A stretch of DNA of 64,000 nucleotides from Lolium rigidum (Eukaryota; Streptophyta; Magnoliopsida; Poales; Poaceae), in assembly GCF_022539505.1 (NCBI RefSeq), contig NC_061512.1, positions 153,619,962-153,683,961 on the forward strand. Direction: 5' to 3'. How positions within the stretch are numbered: position 1 is the first letter of the stretch; every line of letters starts with the position of its first letter. The notes under the pieces are model-generated. The model saw only the letters and a list, made by a program, of their open reading frames with translations. It was not told the DNA's origin and did not search any database. Both the position numbers and the translations under genes were made by a program. Shown here piece after piece: positions 9,378-21,824 of the stretch.

Positions 9378-12300
9378 TCAGTAGATCATTTCCTTGGACG
9401 ACGAAGGCGATGAGTCAGCACCCACCGTCAGCTTTCCATTATCCAAAGCATTTACTATCTTGTCTGCACAGTCGGACAGCCTTGGCTCCAGTGTCTGCCA
9501 GCCACAATATATACATTCTTCTCAGCTTACTGTAGACAGGCAAAGGTACATAGCTGATTGTGAAATTGAAGGAGACGTACCATGCTCGCGAAGGTTTCTG
9601 TCAGCCGGTTCATCTCTTCAGGGATCTCTGAATTTGTGCATGTTGTAGCAGTGAAGCACTCGTCCTTTGGCTTAGCATGGGCACCCCTACATGGCATAAA
9701 GTCAGGTTATATTTACCCTTGCAACTACAACACGGCGCAATCCACTTTCTACCAGCTAGAAAGAATGACAAGATGCTGTGGGCTGAAGGCAAGCAGCAGC
9801 ACTGACCTGTCCAGTGCATTATTCTCAGTAAACATCGGCAGGACTTCTGTTTTTGAAAATAGGAGGCTGTGATAACCTACACCTGCTGTCCCTGGTTGTT
9901 GCTCCAGAAACTCTATGTGCTCCCTCAACGGCGCATCTCTAGAAGAGGCAAACAGATTAACTTCTGAGCGAAGAAAATAGAATTGTCACCAACTCACCAA
10001 TTGACAAAATATCCAGCAAAAAACTAGCTGTTACATTTTCGTTTGGGTACCCTATATCATTGTATCAAAAACTAAAGCCTTGTGTATCTCAAAATGTCTG
10101 CATAACACCTCAACTTTTGGTGTGCATTTTCTGACTGATTTATACTATGGACTAATTAAAGCCAGTTTCATTTCATATTACGTCACAATATATGGAACCT
10201 CGAACAGTCAGATTGTAGATATCTTCAGAAGTAATGGAAAAGAAACAAATGCCTTACATGTCAAGAGGATACCCATGCTCTTCTTGCAATTGTTTCTGCG
10301 TAAGGGATACATCAAAACCTTGTTCCGGCAGACTAAAAGGATCTTGAATCTCCTGAAGATATGCAACAAAATTAGCCATTGCATATCTTATAGGAAATCC
10401 AGCAAGCACAAGTAATAATGGTATCATGATAAGTACACTCTGGCTGAAGTAATGTGGCTGTTTGTTCTTCTCCGTGGCTGCCCTAAACAAAGCACCCTTG
10501 AGGACCTGGCAAAAAGTATTATGCGATGAGGAAGCAGAAGTATGGAACTTAAAGCTGGAGCCTAGATATGTCATATGAAAAACATTGGATTAAAAAGTTT
10601 TAAATCATATTTAAACCTGCGTTTTATATATCTTTTCTTCCACGGTTGCGGATGTGATCAAGCGGTATACAATCACATCTTGTGTCTGTCCAATTCGATA
10701 AACCCGATCAATGCTCTGATCGTCCGTACTGTAGAAAGGAAGATTGTGTTATCGAATAGAAAACTTGCAGTGACAAGCATTCTATAAAACCAAAAAGGAA
10801 TAACTTAATTAGGATGTGTCAATGTTCAGGTACCTTGGATTCCAGTCAGGATCAACTACTATGACACGAGCTGCCTTGGTGAGTGTAAGTCCAATACCAC
10901 CGACTTTTGTGGTCAGCAAAAATATCTGAGCTCCAAGGCCCTCTTGGAAATCCTAGATATGCAAACACGCAATACATAAGAAACATAGCATTCAATGGAA
11001 GAAAACAACGTAGAAAAAGGGAAGCAAGAACAGAAACCTTCACGATCCTTTCCCTCTCAGAAATCTCAGTGTTGCCATCCATGCGCGAAAAGCTGTAGCC
11101 CTCTAATAATATAGCTTCCTGTTGCAATGGTCGAATATGTTATGACACAGAAAGTGTGTTATACCTAGGGCCCTAGTTCTACCATAGCTAGGTGAAAACA
11201 ACATAGAAAAATAGGTAGCATCCATATCTCAGAACATTTTTTTATAATAGATATACTCAACAAAGACTGGAATTTGTACACTTCGATGACATCAGTAGAT
11301 CAAAGATGCCAAAAGCCATAACTCATGCTACATCTCAAGTTATCAGATAATTTTACTCTCAAGTAATTCTACTCGACTATTGAACAGGACAGGAAGGTGA
11401 TGTGTCTCTTCTGGGGTACAGAAATTTAGCATAAATTTAGCATCATTATATTTCGTAAGAAGAAAATTCCCATTTAATATACCAACAGAGTTTATCATGT
11501 GTGTGATAATGCGAAGGCAGCAATGTACACAAATAATAAGTTTAATTTGAAAATTATACAAACAAAAACTAACAGCATACCTGAATCAGGTTTAACATTT
11601 TATGAGTCTGAGAAAATATCAGAACATGGTGTCCTTCTTCAAGAAGATTCCGCTGCAACATTAGACATTAGCCATTTGAGTTTACACAAACAAATACGGA
11701 ATACAGTAACAACTAATGGGCACCAAAGAATGCTTACCAATAACGCCAAGATAAAAGATAACTTGCATGAGACTTCCGGGCCGACTTCCACTGCCTCATC
11801 ATCACGAGGCATATCTCCGAGGTTCATGGCCATTTTTTCAGCCATCTCCATTTCCTGATCATTGTTTTCAGCCATATCCATTTCCTCATCTCTCTTAGTC
11901 ACTAACTGTGGGTGATCACATATTTTCTTCAATACCTGTTGAAGAAAAGAAAAAAATAAGAAACGAACATGATTGCACCAAAAAACATGCACACATCAAA
12001 AATGATGAATCAAGGGCATACAATTAGCAGATGCTGCCTCCCATAAAAGATATACTCTGTCCATTTCATTTTTTAAGGCGTATTTTTGGTTTAGCTCAGA
12101 GATAACGGAAACGACTAATAGTAAGGGAAATTTATTTTTCTTGGGAATAAGAGAGAATAGCTAGTTAGTGTGCATGTTTAACAATATACGATGAAGAGAG
12201 TCAGAGGTAAATGAGGACAACAGAGAAACAAAAAAGTCATCATTTCTACAAGCATGCCTTATATTTTGATACAAGTTGTATAAAAACATAGGCATTTGAA

Positions 12301-15300
12301 TTAGAGCGAGTATACGATGAGCATTCATGAAGAGAACTAAAAGAGTAGATGAGAGCAACAAGACAACAAATAAAGGTAGACAAGATTGGGCAAAGAAAAG
12401 GCTTTGAAGCTTTGCTTACCGTGATTGCAGCCAAGGGATTTCCTCGCGATGCTGCTAAATGAACAAGTTCACATTTCAGAAAAGCTTTATATAGCTGCCT
12501 CTGCACCCAAAAAAACAGACAAATTGCAAAATCGTCAAAAGCCAATTATTCAACCATTATTAATGATGCCAAAAATCATACCTGACGATCAGTTAATTTC
12601 AGCCAGATAACCAGCTCATTCTTCTTCGGAAGCTGTTTATCATCTGTCAAACCAGTCTCAAGGAATACTTCACTTTTCGTACGACGCAAGAAGTATGGCT
12701 TTATTCGTTCTCTTAATTCCTGTGAACAAAAGGCAAGTACCAAACAAGAATTATAAAAAGTTTTTGTGTAGTTGTCCTCAAGTAATAATCCAGAAGGATG
12801 AGCAACATTTCCACAACGTAATGAAATAAATTAGGATTGCTTAATCTAACGGCTTGCCCTCCCATGGTTCAATTGAAAGTGGACATTAGATAATCTGGAA
12901 TTCGAATGCAGTTCAGTTATAAAATTGCTTTCACATGTCAAATCGGAGATGAAAGTACTACTTAGCTAATATATATGGATAAATTTTGTGCATCATAGAA
13001 CTCAGTTAATGTCCAACTTTTGATTTATCCACAGAATCCTAATGTCAAGAAAGTAATTTCTCAACAGAACTCAGTTAATATCCAACTTAATTCACATTGG
13101 AAAATATGAAACACAAACATTTTACAGTACTAAACTGCCAGTATGACAAATTAGCAAATGCAAGAAAAAACAATGTGTAGATACTAATGTTGTCCGGCCA
13201 CAATAGCAATGGGCATAGGCTTTGGGTACATCTATCTCTTGGACATAAACACAGCAAAAAAAAAAAAAGACAGTCACCTTTGCTACGTCTGAGCTTATGT
13301 CCTTCGCTAGACTTCTAGCGCTCTTGTCATTTCCTTCATAGATAGGTACTTCATACTTTTTTCTGAACCTGCCAAAACATAGAGAAATAAATAACACTAG
13401 ATGGAACGTCACTACTGCAGGAAACCGAGAGAGTAAGTAAATTACTCATCCTTATCAGGCAAGACTTCCGGGCAACAAAAAGAGAAAATCGACCACATTT
13501 CCTACGAGATTACACATGCTTATTTTCATTAGTAATATGAGGACAAAGTAAATAGGAGCATTTAAAGCACGAGGATTTAGGAAATTTAGCTTGGTGATAC
13601 CTTCAAGTTATTCTGTATAGGTGTTCCGCTGATGGCAATCCGATGGACACAAGGTATTTCCAATAAGCATTGGGATCTTTGTGCTTTCGGGTTCTTGATC
13701 AAATGTGCCTCATCAAGAATAACATAATTCCACATTTTCCCCTCCTCCTCCTCGTCATAGAAATCACCCCTTATCTGTTTGTAGTTTATTCGGACCATAT
13801 CATACGTTGTTAACAAGATGCCTCCCTCCTGTACAAGACGATATATGACTCATTAAAATGTCTTGTGTCTTGAAATAACAAGCTATAAATTATTTTAAAT
13901 GGCGGTTATGCGAAAATGAATCTATGCTGGAATTTGGCTGTTAGGATAGAAGGCGAGATTAGGAATGACCAAGAAGACATCCATGTTAGGAAACCAAACC
14001 AAACCTTGAAGACATGTTGCAGCTCATAGTGACGAACATCTTTTTTGGGGCCATAGTAGCTGTAATAAAAAGAAAGAGGAATCATTAGCAGCAATGTCAG
14101 GACTTGACCTGCATAGATTTGAGGAAATAGGGGATCCTACGTGCTGATCTTGTGCCTGAGGCCGACGACTGATAGTTCCTTGATCCAATGGGTGAGAACC
14201 ATATTCGGGGTAACGACTAGCACCCTCCTTATTAGACCAGAGTGGAACAACCCTGCAAGGAAGGCAGAAACCTGCAAGATAAAAGGATGCAAGTCTCTCA
14301 TCAGGATATTGCATCACCAACTTGATATTAAAAACATATTGTGGCAAGGAAACAGGCCATTGTCAATGCAATTTGAAGATACGGAGCGCGTAACTAGCTT
14401 GGAAACAAGTACAAGTAAGCACGTAATATCAACAAATAGATGTTTCTCTCGTGTCAGAAGATAGTTGGTTTCAGTCCCATAATTCAAAAACTAAAGATGC
14501 AGGTTTTCACACATAATAATTTCTGCTGCATAGTTAGTAGTAGTGAACATCCACAAGGCTAAGAAGTAAGCAAAGACCTTCCTGGCCGATCTTTCCTATC
14601 AGTAATAAGTAGTATAAGGGAAAAAAAAGGACCCACTGATACACAATTACACATTCACATGCCTTGCTATAATGAATCAATCTATGATCAATTAATTTAA
14701 GGAGACTGAATAAATGCATGGGTTCGATGAATGCAGAAACTGAAGATGCATTTTTTTTCACAGTAATTTCTTCAGTTTAGCTAGTAGTAGTAGCAAACAT
14801 CCACATGAACCTTCTAAGTTCTAACTCTAAGCAAGAAGTAGGTGAGAAAGCCTCTTGTTGATAATGAATCAATCAATGGGTTAGAGGAAGAAATGGACCT
14901 GCATGGTTTTGCCTAGTCCCATGTCGTCACCGAGGATCCCACCGGTTCCCCTGCAGTGGAGAGACCAGAGCCAGATGAGCCCCTCGCGCTGGTGGGGATA
15001 GAGCTTGTTGAATATTCTTGCCGGGAGCTTGTACGGCGGCTTGCTGCTTGCCACGGTGTCCACCATCTCGAAGTCTGGAAGTCTGTCTTTCTCCTCTGCC
15101 GCATCGGTGTCATGGTATTCCAAGACCTCCTTGACATCGTCGTCGTCTTCACAATCCCCCGTGGACGTGGGCTCTTTCATCTCCCGGCTGCTGCTTCCAA
15201 CATCCTGCAGATTGTATGGCGGCTTCCCGCTTCCGACGGTGGCCTCCATCTCCAAGTCCGGAAGTTCTTCCGACACCACCGCCTGGGTGTCATGGTATTC

Positions 15301-15981
15301 CACCACCTCCTTGATGTCGTCGTCTTCATATTCGAATTCCCCTGTGGACATGGGCTCCTCCATCTCCCAGCTGCTGCTCCCAACGCCCTGCAGCTGGTCC
15401 TGGCCGGAAGAGGTGTTGCTGATCTTGCATAGGCGGCGGCAGCCTGGCAGCTTCACCTTCATGATCATCGCCACGTCTGCAGCAGGTTCGGCATGCACTG
15501 GGCTCTGGGAGCCGCCGGAAAGGTCGGCTTCAGAGATGTGCAAGGACGGGGAGGGGGGCGGCTTGGGCGTGGCCATGGATGATGGCACTGTAGCCTGCAG
15601 CTGCAGGTATTGAGTAAAGGGAGGGAAGGAGGATGAAGGCAGCGAGTGCCACCCAACTGCGCTGAGGACCTCGCTGAAGACCCTTGCTGTAGTGAGCTTG
15701 AATCCCCCTCCGACCTCCTCCGACGGATCCGTGCCATGGATTTCCTCATTGTTGCCGTCTCCATCTCTGCTTCCAACACCCTGCATCCTGTCTTCGTCAG
15801 AGGAGGTGCTGCTGTTGCTGCCGGCTGTGGAAAGATGGGCGGCCGCGGACGGATGGTGGCCCAAGGACGAGGAGGGCGGCATGGCTGGTGGGACTGGAGG
15901 TTGAAGAAAGGAGGGGAAGGAGGAGGGAGGCAGCGGGCAGTGGCGTGAGAGCCAGCCCAGCAGGGAAGAGGTGCTCGCCAT
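9378..15981 (-). CDS. CHR24: SNF2-family chromatin remodeller, CHR24/ERCC6L-like, 18 exons
   Basis: This is an ATP-driven DNA translocase of the SNF2 family, predicted to act in the nucleus. The exons keep frame with GT-AG introns: 15981-14899, 14271-14141, 14059-14005, 13828-13601, 13501-13446, 13368-13278, 12719-12582, 12500-12420, 11935-11738, 11652-11581, 11118-11038, 10952-10834, 10728-10617, 10505-10437, 10352-10258, 9938-9807, 9686-9581, 9494-9378. They give 987 codons plus TGA. Exon 1 encodes a Ser/Pro-rich, acidic N-terminal region, then PHQREG and the Walker A motif GDDMGLGKT (residues 351-359). Exon 4 has the DEAH box (about 462-465) and SGTPIQNNL. The helicase C half has [18 protein letters not shown] and DRVYRIGQ (about 785-792). 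The C-terminal part ([24 protein letters not shown]) matches what I know of plant CHR24/PICH-like proteins. All core motifs are present, so the gene looks intact. Residues 197-257 and 258-318 are a tandem duplication. The last acceptor (tggcag, 9495-9500) was chosen because it alone keeps phase. Confidence 0.93.
12053..12280. mobile_element. Possible degenerate Stowaway-like MITE in SNF2 intron 8
   Basis: The left end, tactctgtccatttcatttt followed by ttaaggcgta, resembles the Stowaway consensus (tactccctccgt... aaggcgta). The right end, read on the other strand, gives atacaacttgtatcaaaata then taaggcatg, an imperfect inverted repeat of the left. The ends are too diverged for certainty. Gene splicing is not affected, since the insert lies between exons 8 and 9. 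Confidence 0.4.
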
Positions 15982-16393
15982 GGATGCTTTGGAGCTTTGC
16001 TTGCAGGTGTTGGTGAAAGGAAGGGAGGAAAGGAGGGAGTGTCAGCTGCGGGAAGGGAAGGGATCAACGGCAGGAGAGGGCAGGGGAGAGGCGCCTCCTT
16101 TTCGAAATTCGAAGTTTGAATCCGTCTCAGCCACTGTCCTTGCGTTTCTGCCAAGCCAATCTACGCGCGGTGGTGCCTCGGGAAGGAACCTCCATAGTCA
16201 GTCTCAATTACTCCTCCTCCTATCCCGTCTCTACAGCACAGTGTCATTACAAAAAAAAAAAGTCTTAAACAAACATTTTTTGAAATTCTAGGAATAGCCA
16301 ATCAATGATACTCCAAAATGTACTCACCTGGGGCGTAAGAAATCACTGGGAAGAACGAACACACGTTGCTTCTTTCCTTGTGCCTCCACCTAG
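15982..16393. other. 5' flank of the SNF2 gene
   Basis: This should hold the 5' untranslated region and promoter of the minus-strand SNF2 gene. A long minus-strand frame here starts at TTG rather than ATG and overlaps exon 1 out of frame, so I do not call it. No clear TATA box was found. Confidence 0.5.
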
Positions 16394-16486
16394 GAGATTG
16401 ACAGAAACGGGAAGATCACCTACGAGCACTTCCCAAACAAATCGACTGTTCGTGTCAATCAGAACTACCTGCTGATGCCAGACTGA
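16394..16486 (+). pseudogene. Exon-like fragment (30 codons plus TGA) of an unrecognised gene
   Basis: A plus-strand frame of 30 codons ends in TGA at 16484-16486. It is preceded by a strong plant-type splice acceptor (ttctttccttgtgcctccacctag). The frame reads EIDRNGKITYEHFPN then STVRVNQNYLLMPD. It looks like the last exon of a protein-coding gene, but I see no upstream exons, and the SNF2 gene occupies the upstream sequence on the other strand. It may be a captured or relict exon. I do not recognise the protein. Confidence 0.35.
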
Positions 16487-16848
16487 AGAATCCTGAATTC
16501 ATTCAAAACACCAAGCGATTCCCACTACATAGCCAGTACCGGCTGCTTCAGGCATGCTACGCACTGATGACTTGGACGAAGCCTTTTCATCTCTGTTCGT
16601 CCAACTGATGCTGGTCCGAATACATTTTCAGTAACCATACCGTCACTCCACATGTTGCCCTCCTACGCGTAGCCACTACCGGTAATCCAAGTTATCGCTA
16701 TTTACAACGCCGACGGCCAAAACGATATGGTACGTACATAGCAGAGTCAGTCAGTCACACCTCAGTGACCAACCAACAAACAGAAACACTAGCCTACTAC
16801 AGCATCAGCAGCTGCTCAAAGTTCAAAGTTATAGGGTCCCCTCCCTCA

Positions 16849-17007
16849 TCAACCAAACAGATCACCCCTGGACGCTGCCGACTCGGGAGACGACTCCGTC
16901 GCCGTCACCTTCTCTTGTAGCTTGTGTATCTGCTTCTTCAGCTTGTCCCTGCAGTCGAGCAGCCTCGACGCCAGCGTTTGCGACAGCAACTCATTCTTCT
17001 CACTTTC
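16849..17007 (-). pseudogene. Detached terminal exon resembling the SNF2 gene's last exon
   Basis: The minus-strand frame ends in TGA at 16849-16851. It reads LLSQTLASRLLDCRDKLKK then QIHKLQEKV. It parallels the last exon of the SNF2 gene ([20 protein letters not shown]), and the DNA just upstream is also alike (aagctgagaa...gaatg in both). No other SNF2 exons are found around it, and the next segment is the dead RRM copy. The best reading is a relict of an upstream CHR24-like copy. Alternatively it is an exon of another gene with a related C-terminal helix. Confidence 0.45.
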
Positions 17008-17035
17008 TCAGCTTGATTCATGATAGGCAAACGAA

Positions 17036-19310
17036 TCGGCAAAAAACAAGTTTTGAACCTTAACAAATGAAATGCGGATCAGCAAAAGGGAAAGCGTTAT
17101 ACGGTGACATCCACGACATAAGATCTCCCAATAAGATCTGATCTCTCTGACGGTGAATAATGCTCCAGCCAACTGACATGACTGCACAATAAGAACATCG
17201 GCGCGTTCGTCAACCACGTCTCCCCAGTTGTACCTTGAGCAGCATTGGCACCTTGTATCTGCATAGGAGAAACTGGTGACCAATGATATCATCATATAAA
17301 TGCGAACTGAGAACGCCAGTTCATAACAGAGCTTTCGGAAAAATGCACATGTAACCTTTTATGTTTCTTTATTTTTTTCAGACACGTTTACATGAGACGG
17401 TTAATCAGCAGTAATAAAACCATAATATCCATACAGATAGTTATAGCTTCAAACGACAGTAAAACTGTTAGTAACTGATATTGTTCACTCCCTAGTTGGC
17501 AACCTCAAATCTGAGCGCTGCCACCGAAACGTTCATAGACAACAATTGCAGCAAGCAAACCAAGCTCAGCTTCACTTTAGTGAAGCTAACATGAAGACCT
17601 GTGGCATGATTATAGCCCAGCGTCACTCTACTGAAAGCCAACAGGAGCATCATGAAACTAACAGGTTTATATGAGCCAGGAGAGTCTGTCTGGGTATCTT
17701 TCTGATCAGTAGCTCTGATGCACAATTTTTTCATACAAGCGCTGACGCTTAGATTAGTCTATAGATTAGAAGAGACCTGAGGAGATAGTACCAACGGGTG
17801 TGTGAATGTGGATAGACGCCTAGTTAGTCTAGCTCTTGCAACAAGTAATTGATTTCAGAGTTCGGGCCAATTATTATGTGTACTGAAGAGTGGCACTATC
17901 TTTTACTTGGTATTTTTCTTTGCTTGTGGAAGTCAGACAACAATGAAGAATGGAGATGGCTGAGTTCCTGCCTTGTATACTACCTGGGAGGTCATTCGGG
18001 GTCCCATGCCAGTTTTGTATTCTAACTTCTAGTAACTAATATGCATTGTGCAGAACTTCAATCATTGTATTAAAGAAATCTTTATCCTACTTACATTTTA
18101 CAATGCTGCTTGATGAATGATGATAGGGTGCCTTGTCACTTGCTTGATGATGTCAACGAAAAATGTGGACAAGTTATATTGTCAGTGTGCACGTTATGGT
18201 TCCTGTTCTGTGTTATTCCTATACTAGTTGAGCTACAGATCATCTAAATTCTCAAGCCTTGAAGGAACTAGATACAGAATGCATTTTATTCTTGCTCCCT
18301 TGTGTTATATGACTGGCTGGTTCAGTTAAATAGGAGATGATTCATAATATAATTTTCCCATTTGTGAATCTCTACTGAATCATGAGTGTTTGGAGACATG
18401 CAACTCTCCTGTTGGTAAAATTGCCCAAATTAAGCTCAAATTTACTGCTTCCCGCTATATAAATTTGCCAGGCATAAGCTCAAATTTACAGAGCCAGTGC
18501 CACTCTGAACAGTTACAGTAAACCACACTTGCTGCAGCATACATGATGCACCACTAGATGGACAGATAATTTCCCTGGGACTTGATGATATATTCAAGTA
18601 TTAAGATCAGGGCCATGAACTGCTAAACATCACACATTTAAGTAACATACATAATGTACATGATTTAGCATGCTGCAAAATACATAATCACTTCTGAGTG
18701 GACAGCTATTTTCCTGGGATTTGGTGACATATTCAAGTTCTAAGATCAGGGCACCAACTGTTCAACATTCAAAGTTTTATATAATACATGATTTAACATC
18801 ACAGAAACGATATTGAATAGGCACCTTACTCATGTCGTCAGCAATAGCAGCAGATTATCTGTGGTTTGATTAGTGCACCCGTATGTTCCTACCATCAAGC
18901 ACCTGGAAATTAAACAATTATATTCCCATGTAGAAAATCTGGGTTAGCACGAGCAAAAGGATAAAAACTGCACCGGGCACTGCTTATTATCCTGCAGGAA
19001 CTTCACATGTGCTATATCTAAAGATGTACAAAGCACAGCTCACCTCATCGCTCTCATCTTCACCAATGCTGCAGCAGCTTCAGTTTCCAAAGAGAACTAG
19101 ATGAAACCGTATCCTCGACACAGGGTGGCACATGACTTTTACTGTCACACATAATCATTATTTTTACAGGTCAATCTCCAATCAACCAAAAATCACAGAT
19201 CAACAACCAAGAAGATCCAGAACTGATAGATAGATCAGTACCTTCGGCAACACCGCCGAGCTGGGCGAATGCATCCTTGAGACCGATCTCATTGGTGTGG
19301 TAGGACAGAC
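17036..19310 (-). pseudogene. Dead tandem copy (A) of the RRM gene
   Basis: Copies of exon 2 (19310-19242), exon 3 (19141-19044), exon 4 (from 18902) and the 3' exon (from 17258) keep their splice sites. The exon 3 copy lacks about ten bases around the ACGGGAAAATCC segment present in the intact gene, which shifts the frame. The exon 4 copy has TAA where the intact gene has a Tyr codon, straight after IRVH. No exon 1 or start codon is found upstream. This copy cannot make an RRM protein. Confidence 0.8.
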
Positions 19311-19544
19311 CTGTAGCTCAAGTCAGTGGAACAGATAACAGGGGATCACAAAAATCCTGAACCATATAAATGTTCAGACAGTATTGCACATGAAACCAGA
19401 CAGATTGTTCGATTCAATTCAAACTACAGGCAATATTTGCACGAATTTAACAAGAATAATGTGCTGCGATTGCAATCAACAAGCAGGATTATTCAGCATT
19501 CCAGATGGGATTTTATACAACTTAAAATAAAATGTCATCTCGGC

Positions 19545-19715
19545 GAAATGATAGTGACATCCAGGGCATAATATTCCCAGTAAGATTTCATCTCTCAAGC
19601 GGTAAATGCTCCAGCCAACCCTTACGACTGCACAACCAGCATGTCGGCACGCTTGCCAACCGAATCTCCAACATCATGATCTTCCTCATCAGCATCTATG
19701 ATTGCCAGCTTGTAC
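19545..19715 (-). other. Probable 3' untranslated exon of the RRM gene
   Basis: A conserved acceptor (ctcctatgcag) at 19716 opens a block that matches 17258 downwards in the dead copy. The block lies downstream of the RRM stop codon, so it would be non-coding. A partial open frame in it (acidic, DADEEDHDVGD) stops at once in the intact copy. Confidence 0.45.
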
Positions 19716-20819
19716 CTGCATAGGAGAACCAAATGATCATTCTTATCATAGAACTGTGAACTGATAACGCCAGTTCATAACAGCCATGTAAATATGCACA
19801 CAAACTTTCAAGCTCATTTACATGAGAAAGCTGTGGTAACAGATACTAGTAAGCGTATTAATGACTCATACTGTTCATTCTCTCTATAGGTGGCAACATC
19901 AAATCAACATCTGCCACTGAAACGTTCATAAACAACAATAGAAGCAAGTGAACCAAGTTGTCCGATCGAGGCAAGTATAACTGTTGGGGTGCATACTGAA
20001 GGACCCCCCAACTATGAAATTGTTGATTCATGGATAAGAATGATTGCTTCAACCACTCATCTGCAAAGTTTGGCATAAAAAAGGTGGGCATGTGACACTG
20101 TTTATATTGCTTAGTTTTCAAATTATATCATGCCTGCTAAGTGGAAATAACTATTATGTTCATTTATCCCTCTTCTTAGAATGAATGGTTTACAGGCCAG
20201 CTTCGCTTTGCTGAGAGCCATCAGGAGCATCATGAAACTACTACCTGGGGACTCCAATAGTCCAGTTTACCATGATGGCCTGCAATTTAACAATAACTAT
20301 TGGAAAATTTACAATATAAACATTTACGTTCATATTCCAGTTCTTTGTTACTCCTATACTAGTTGAGCTACAGGCCTACGGCTCCTTGAAGGCAGTATAC
20401 CAAACAAAGGAGGCTCGCTTGTGTTACATGATTGGCTAGTTGAGTTAAATATCAGATGGTTCATAAGAAAAAATTCCCCCTCGTGAATCATGTGTGCTTG
20501 AAGAAATACGACTCTCTTTGGTAAAACCACCCTGATTAAACTCAAATTACTGCTGCCTGCTATATAACTGTTCCACAGATAAGCTCTAGCCAACAGAGCC
20601 AGTGGCACTCTGAATACATAATACACTTCACTATTGGATGAACAGGTATTGCCCGTGGGACTTGATGACATATTCCAGTTCTAAGACCAGCACATGAACT
20701 GTTAAACATCACAAATTTAACATACATAATACATGATTTAATATCACATAGTCCGAACACAAGAAACGGTATTGAGTAAGCACCTTGCTCATGTCATCAG
20801 CAGCAGCAGCAACAGAGGA

Positions 20820-21824
20820 TCATCCGCGGTTTGCGTAGTGCACCCGTATGTTCCTACCATCAAGCACCTGAAAATGAAACAATTATCATGTAGAAAAGCT
20901 GTGTAACCAAAAGGATAAAAACTGCACCGAGCGCAGCATACTATCCTGCAGGAACTTGACTTGTAGGAAGCACATTATTACCTCATCGCTCATCTTCTCC
21001 AACGCTGCAGCTGCTTCATCTTCTGAAGAGAACTTGACAAAACCGTATCCTTTGGATTTTCCCGTCACAGGATGGCATATCACTTTCACTGTCACACACA
21101 TACATCAGTTTTACAGGTCAATCTCTAATCAATCAAAATCACAAATCGACCACCAAGAATATCAAGAAGAGATAGATCAGTACCTTCGATGACATGGCCA
21201 TGCTGAGAGAATGCATCCTTGAGAGCAATCTCATTGGTGTCATAGGACAGACCTGAACTCAACTTTCAGTGGAACAGACAGGAGAGCATAAAAAAAATGA
21301 ACCATTGATATAAGCCAGAAACCCTGCTAAATCTTCGCAGATTCCTCTTAACATTTACATTCAGTTAAAACAGGAGGGAATATTTGCACGAAATTCACCA
21401 GAATACTGCATTTCCCTTGCAGTCAGAGAGCAGGATGATTCACAAGCTAGCATGGAACCCATATTCCTAAGTGGACTGCAAACTACCATGTCAGACAGGA
21501 ATGCAGTAAGATTCACACAATCTGGCATGAAACCCAAATTATTCACACGGATTCTTCCTAACATTTACATTCAATTAGAAATGGAGGCATTTAGCAAGCA
21601 GGATGGTTCACAATCAGCAAGGATTAAACCTACCTTCCTAAGCATGTTCGCAAATCTACCGTATCTAAACTGGAAGGACACCAGATCACGAACAAACACA
21701 AAACGGCAAAGAGATCGTTACCTCCGACGAACAATTTGGAGCATGAGGAGAAAGCGGCGCCTCGATTCAGGATTGTTCCGACAAGAACGGCATGGGGCGT
21801 CACTTTGCTTCTCCAATTGAACAT
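20820..21824 (-). CDS. Small single-RRM RNA-binding protein, probable organelle type
   Basis: This is a single-strand RNA-binding protein. Four coding exons join in frame: 21824-21722, 21252-21184, 21088-20982, 20867-20820, giving 108 aa. The RRM is complete, with RNP2 KLFVGGL in exons 1-2, and RNP1 KGYGFVKF (residues 70-77) in exon 3. Helix 2 is EDEAAAALEKM, and the last strand is DGRNIRVHYANRG, just before TGA. The first 30 residues are basic and hydroxylated with no acidic residue (MFNWRSKVTPHAVLVG), like a mitochondrial or plastid presequence. That fits the plant glycine-rich RNA-binding / organelle RRM families, although there is no glycine-rich tail. The start is the first ATG of the frame. 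The transcript probably continues past the stop to a donor at 20784 and on to a 3' exon beginning at 19715, since both signals are kept in the dead copy. Targeting is inferred only. Confidence 0.88.

Larger units (their letters stand above)
17036..21252 (-). repeat. Tandem segmental duplication carrying an RRM gene
   Basis: Two head-to-tail blocks, about 17036-19310 (copy A) and 19545-21252 (copy B), share collinear segments. The 3' exon region matches (17036-17330 against 19550-19780, both with ctcctatgcag acceptors). The motif gaaacgttcata...acaacaat occurs near 17527 and near 19919. RRM exons 4, 3 and 2 are present in both. Copy B extends upstream to include exon 1; copy A does not. Confidence 0.8.

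Noticed and set aside
15465..16154. A 229-codon minus-strand frame overlapping SNF2 exon 1, as an upstream ORF
   Set aside because: It begins at TTG, not ATG, and its Pro/Ser/Arg-rich text is the out-of-frame reading of exon 1.
17036..19310. A second functional RRM gene
   Set aside because: Missing first exon, frameshifting loss in exon 3 and premature stop in exon 4.
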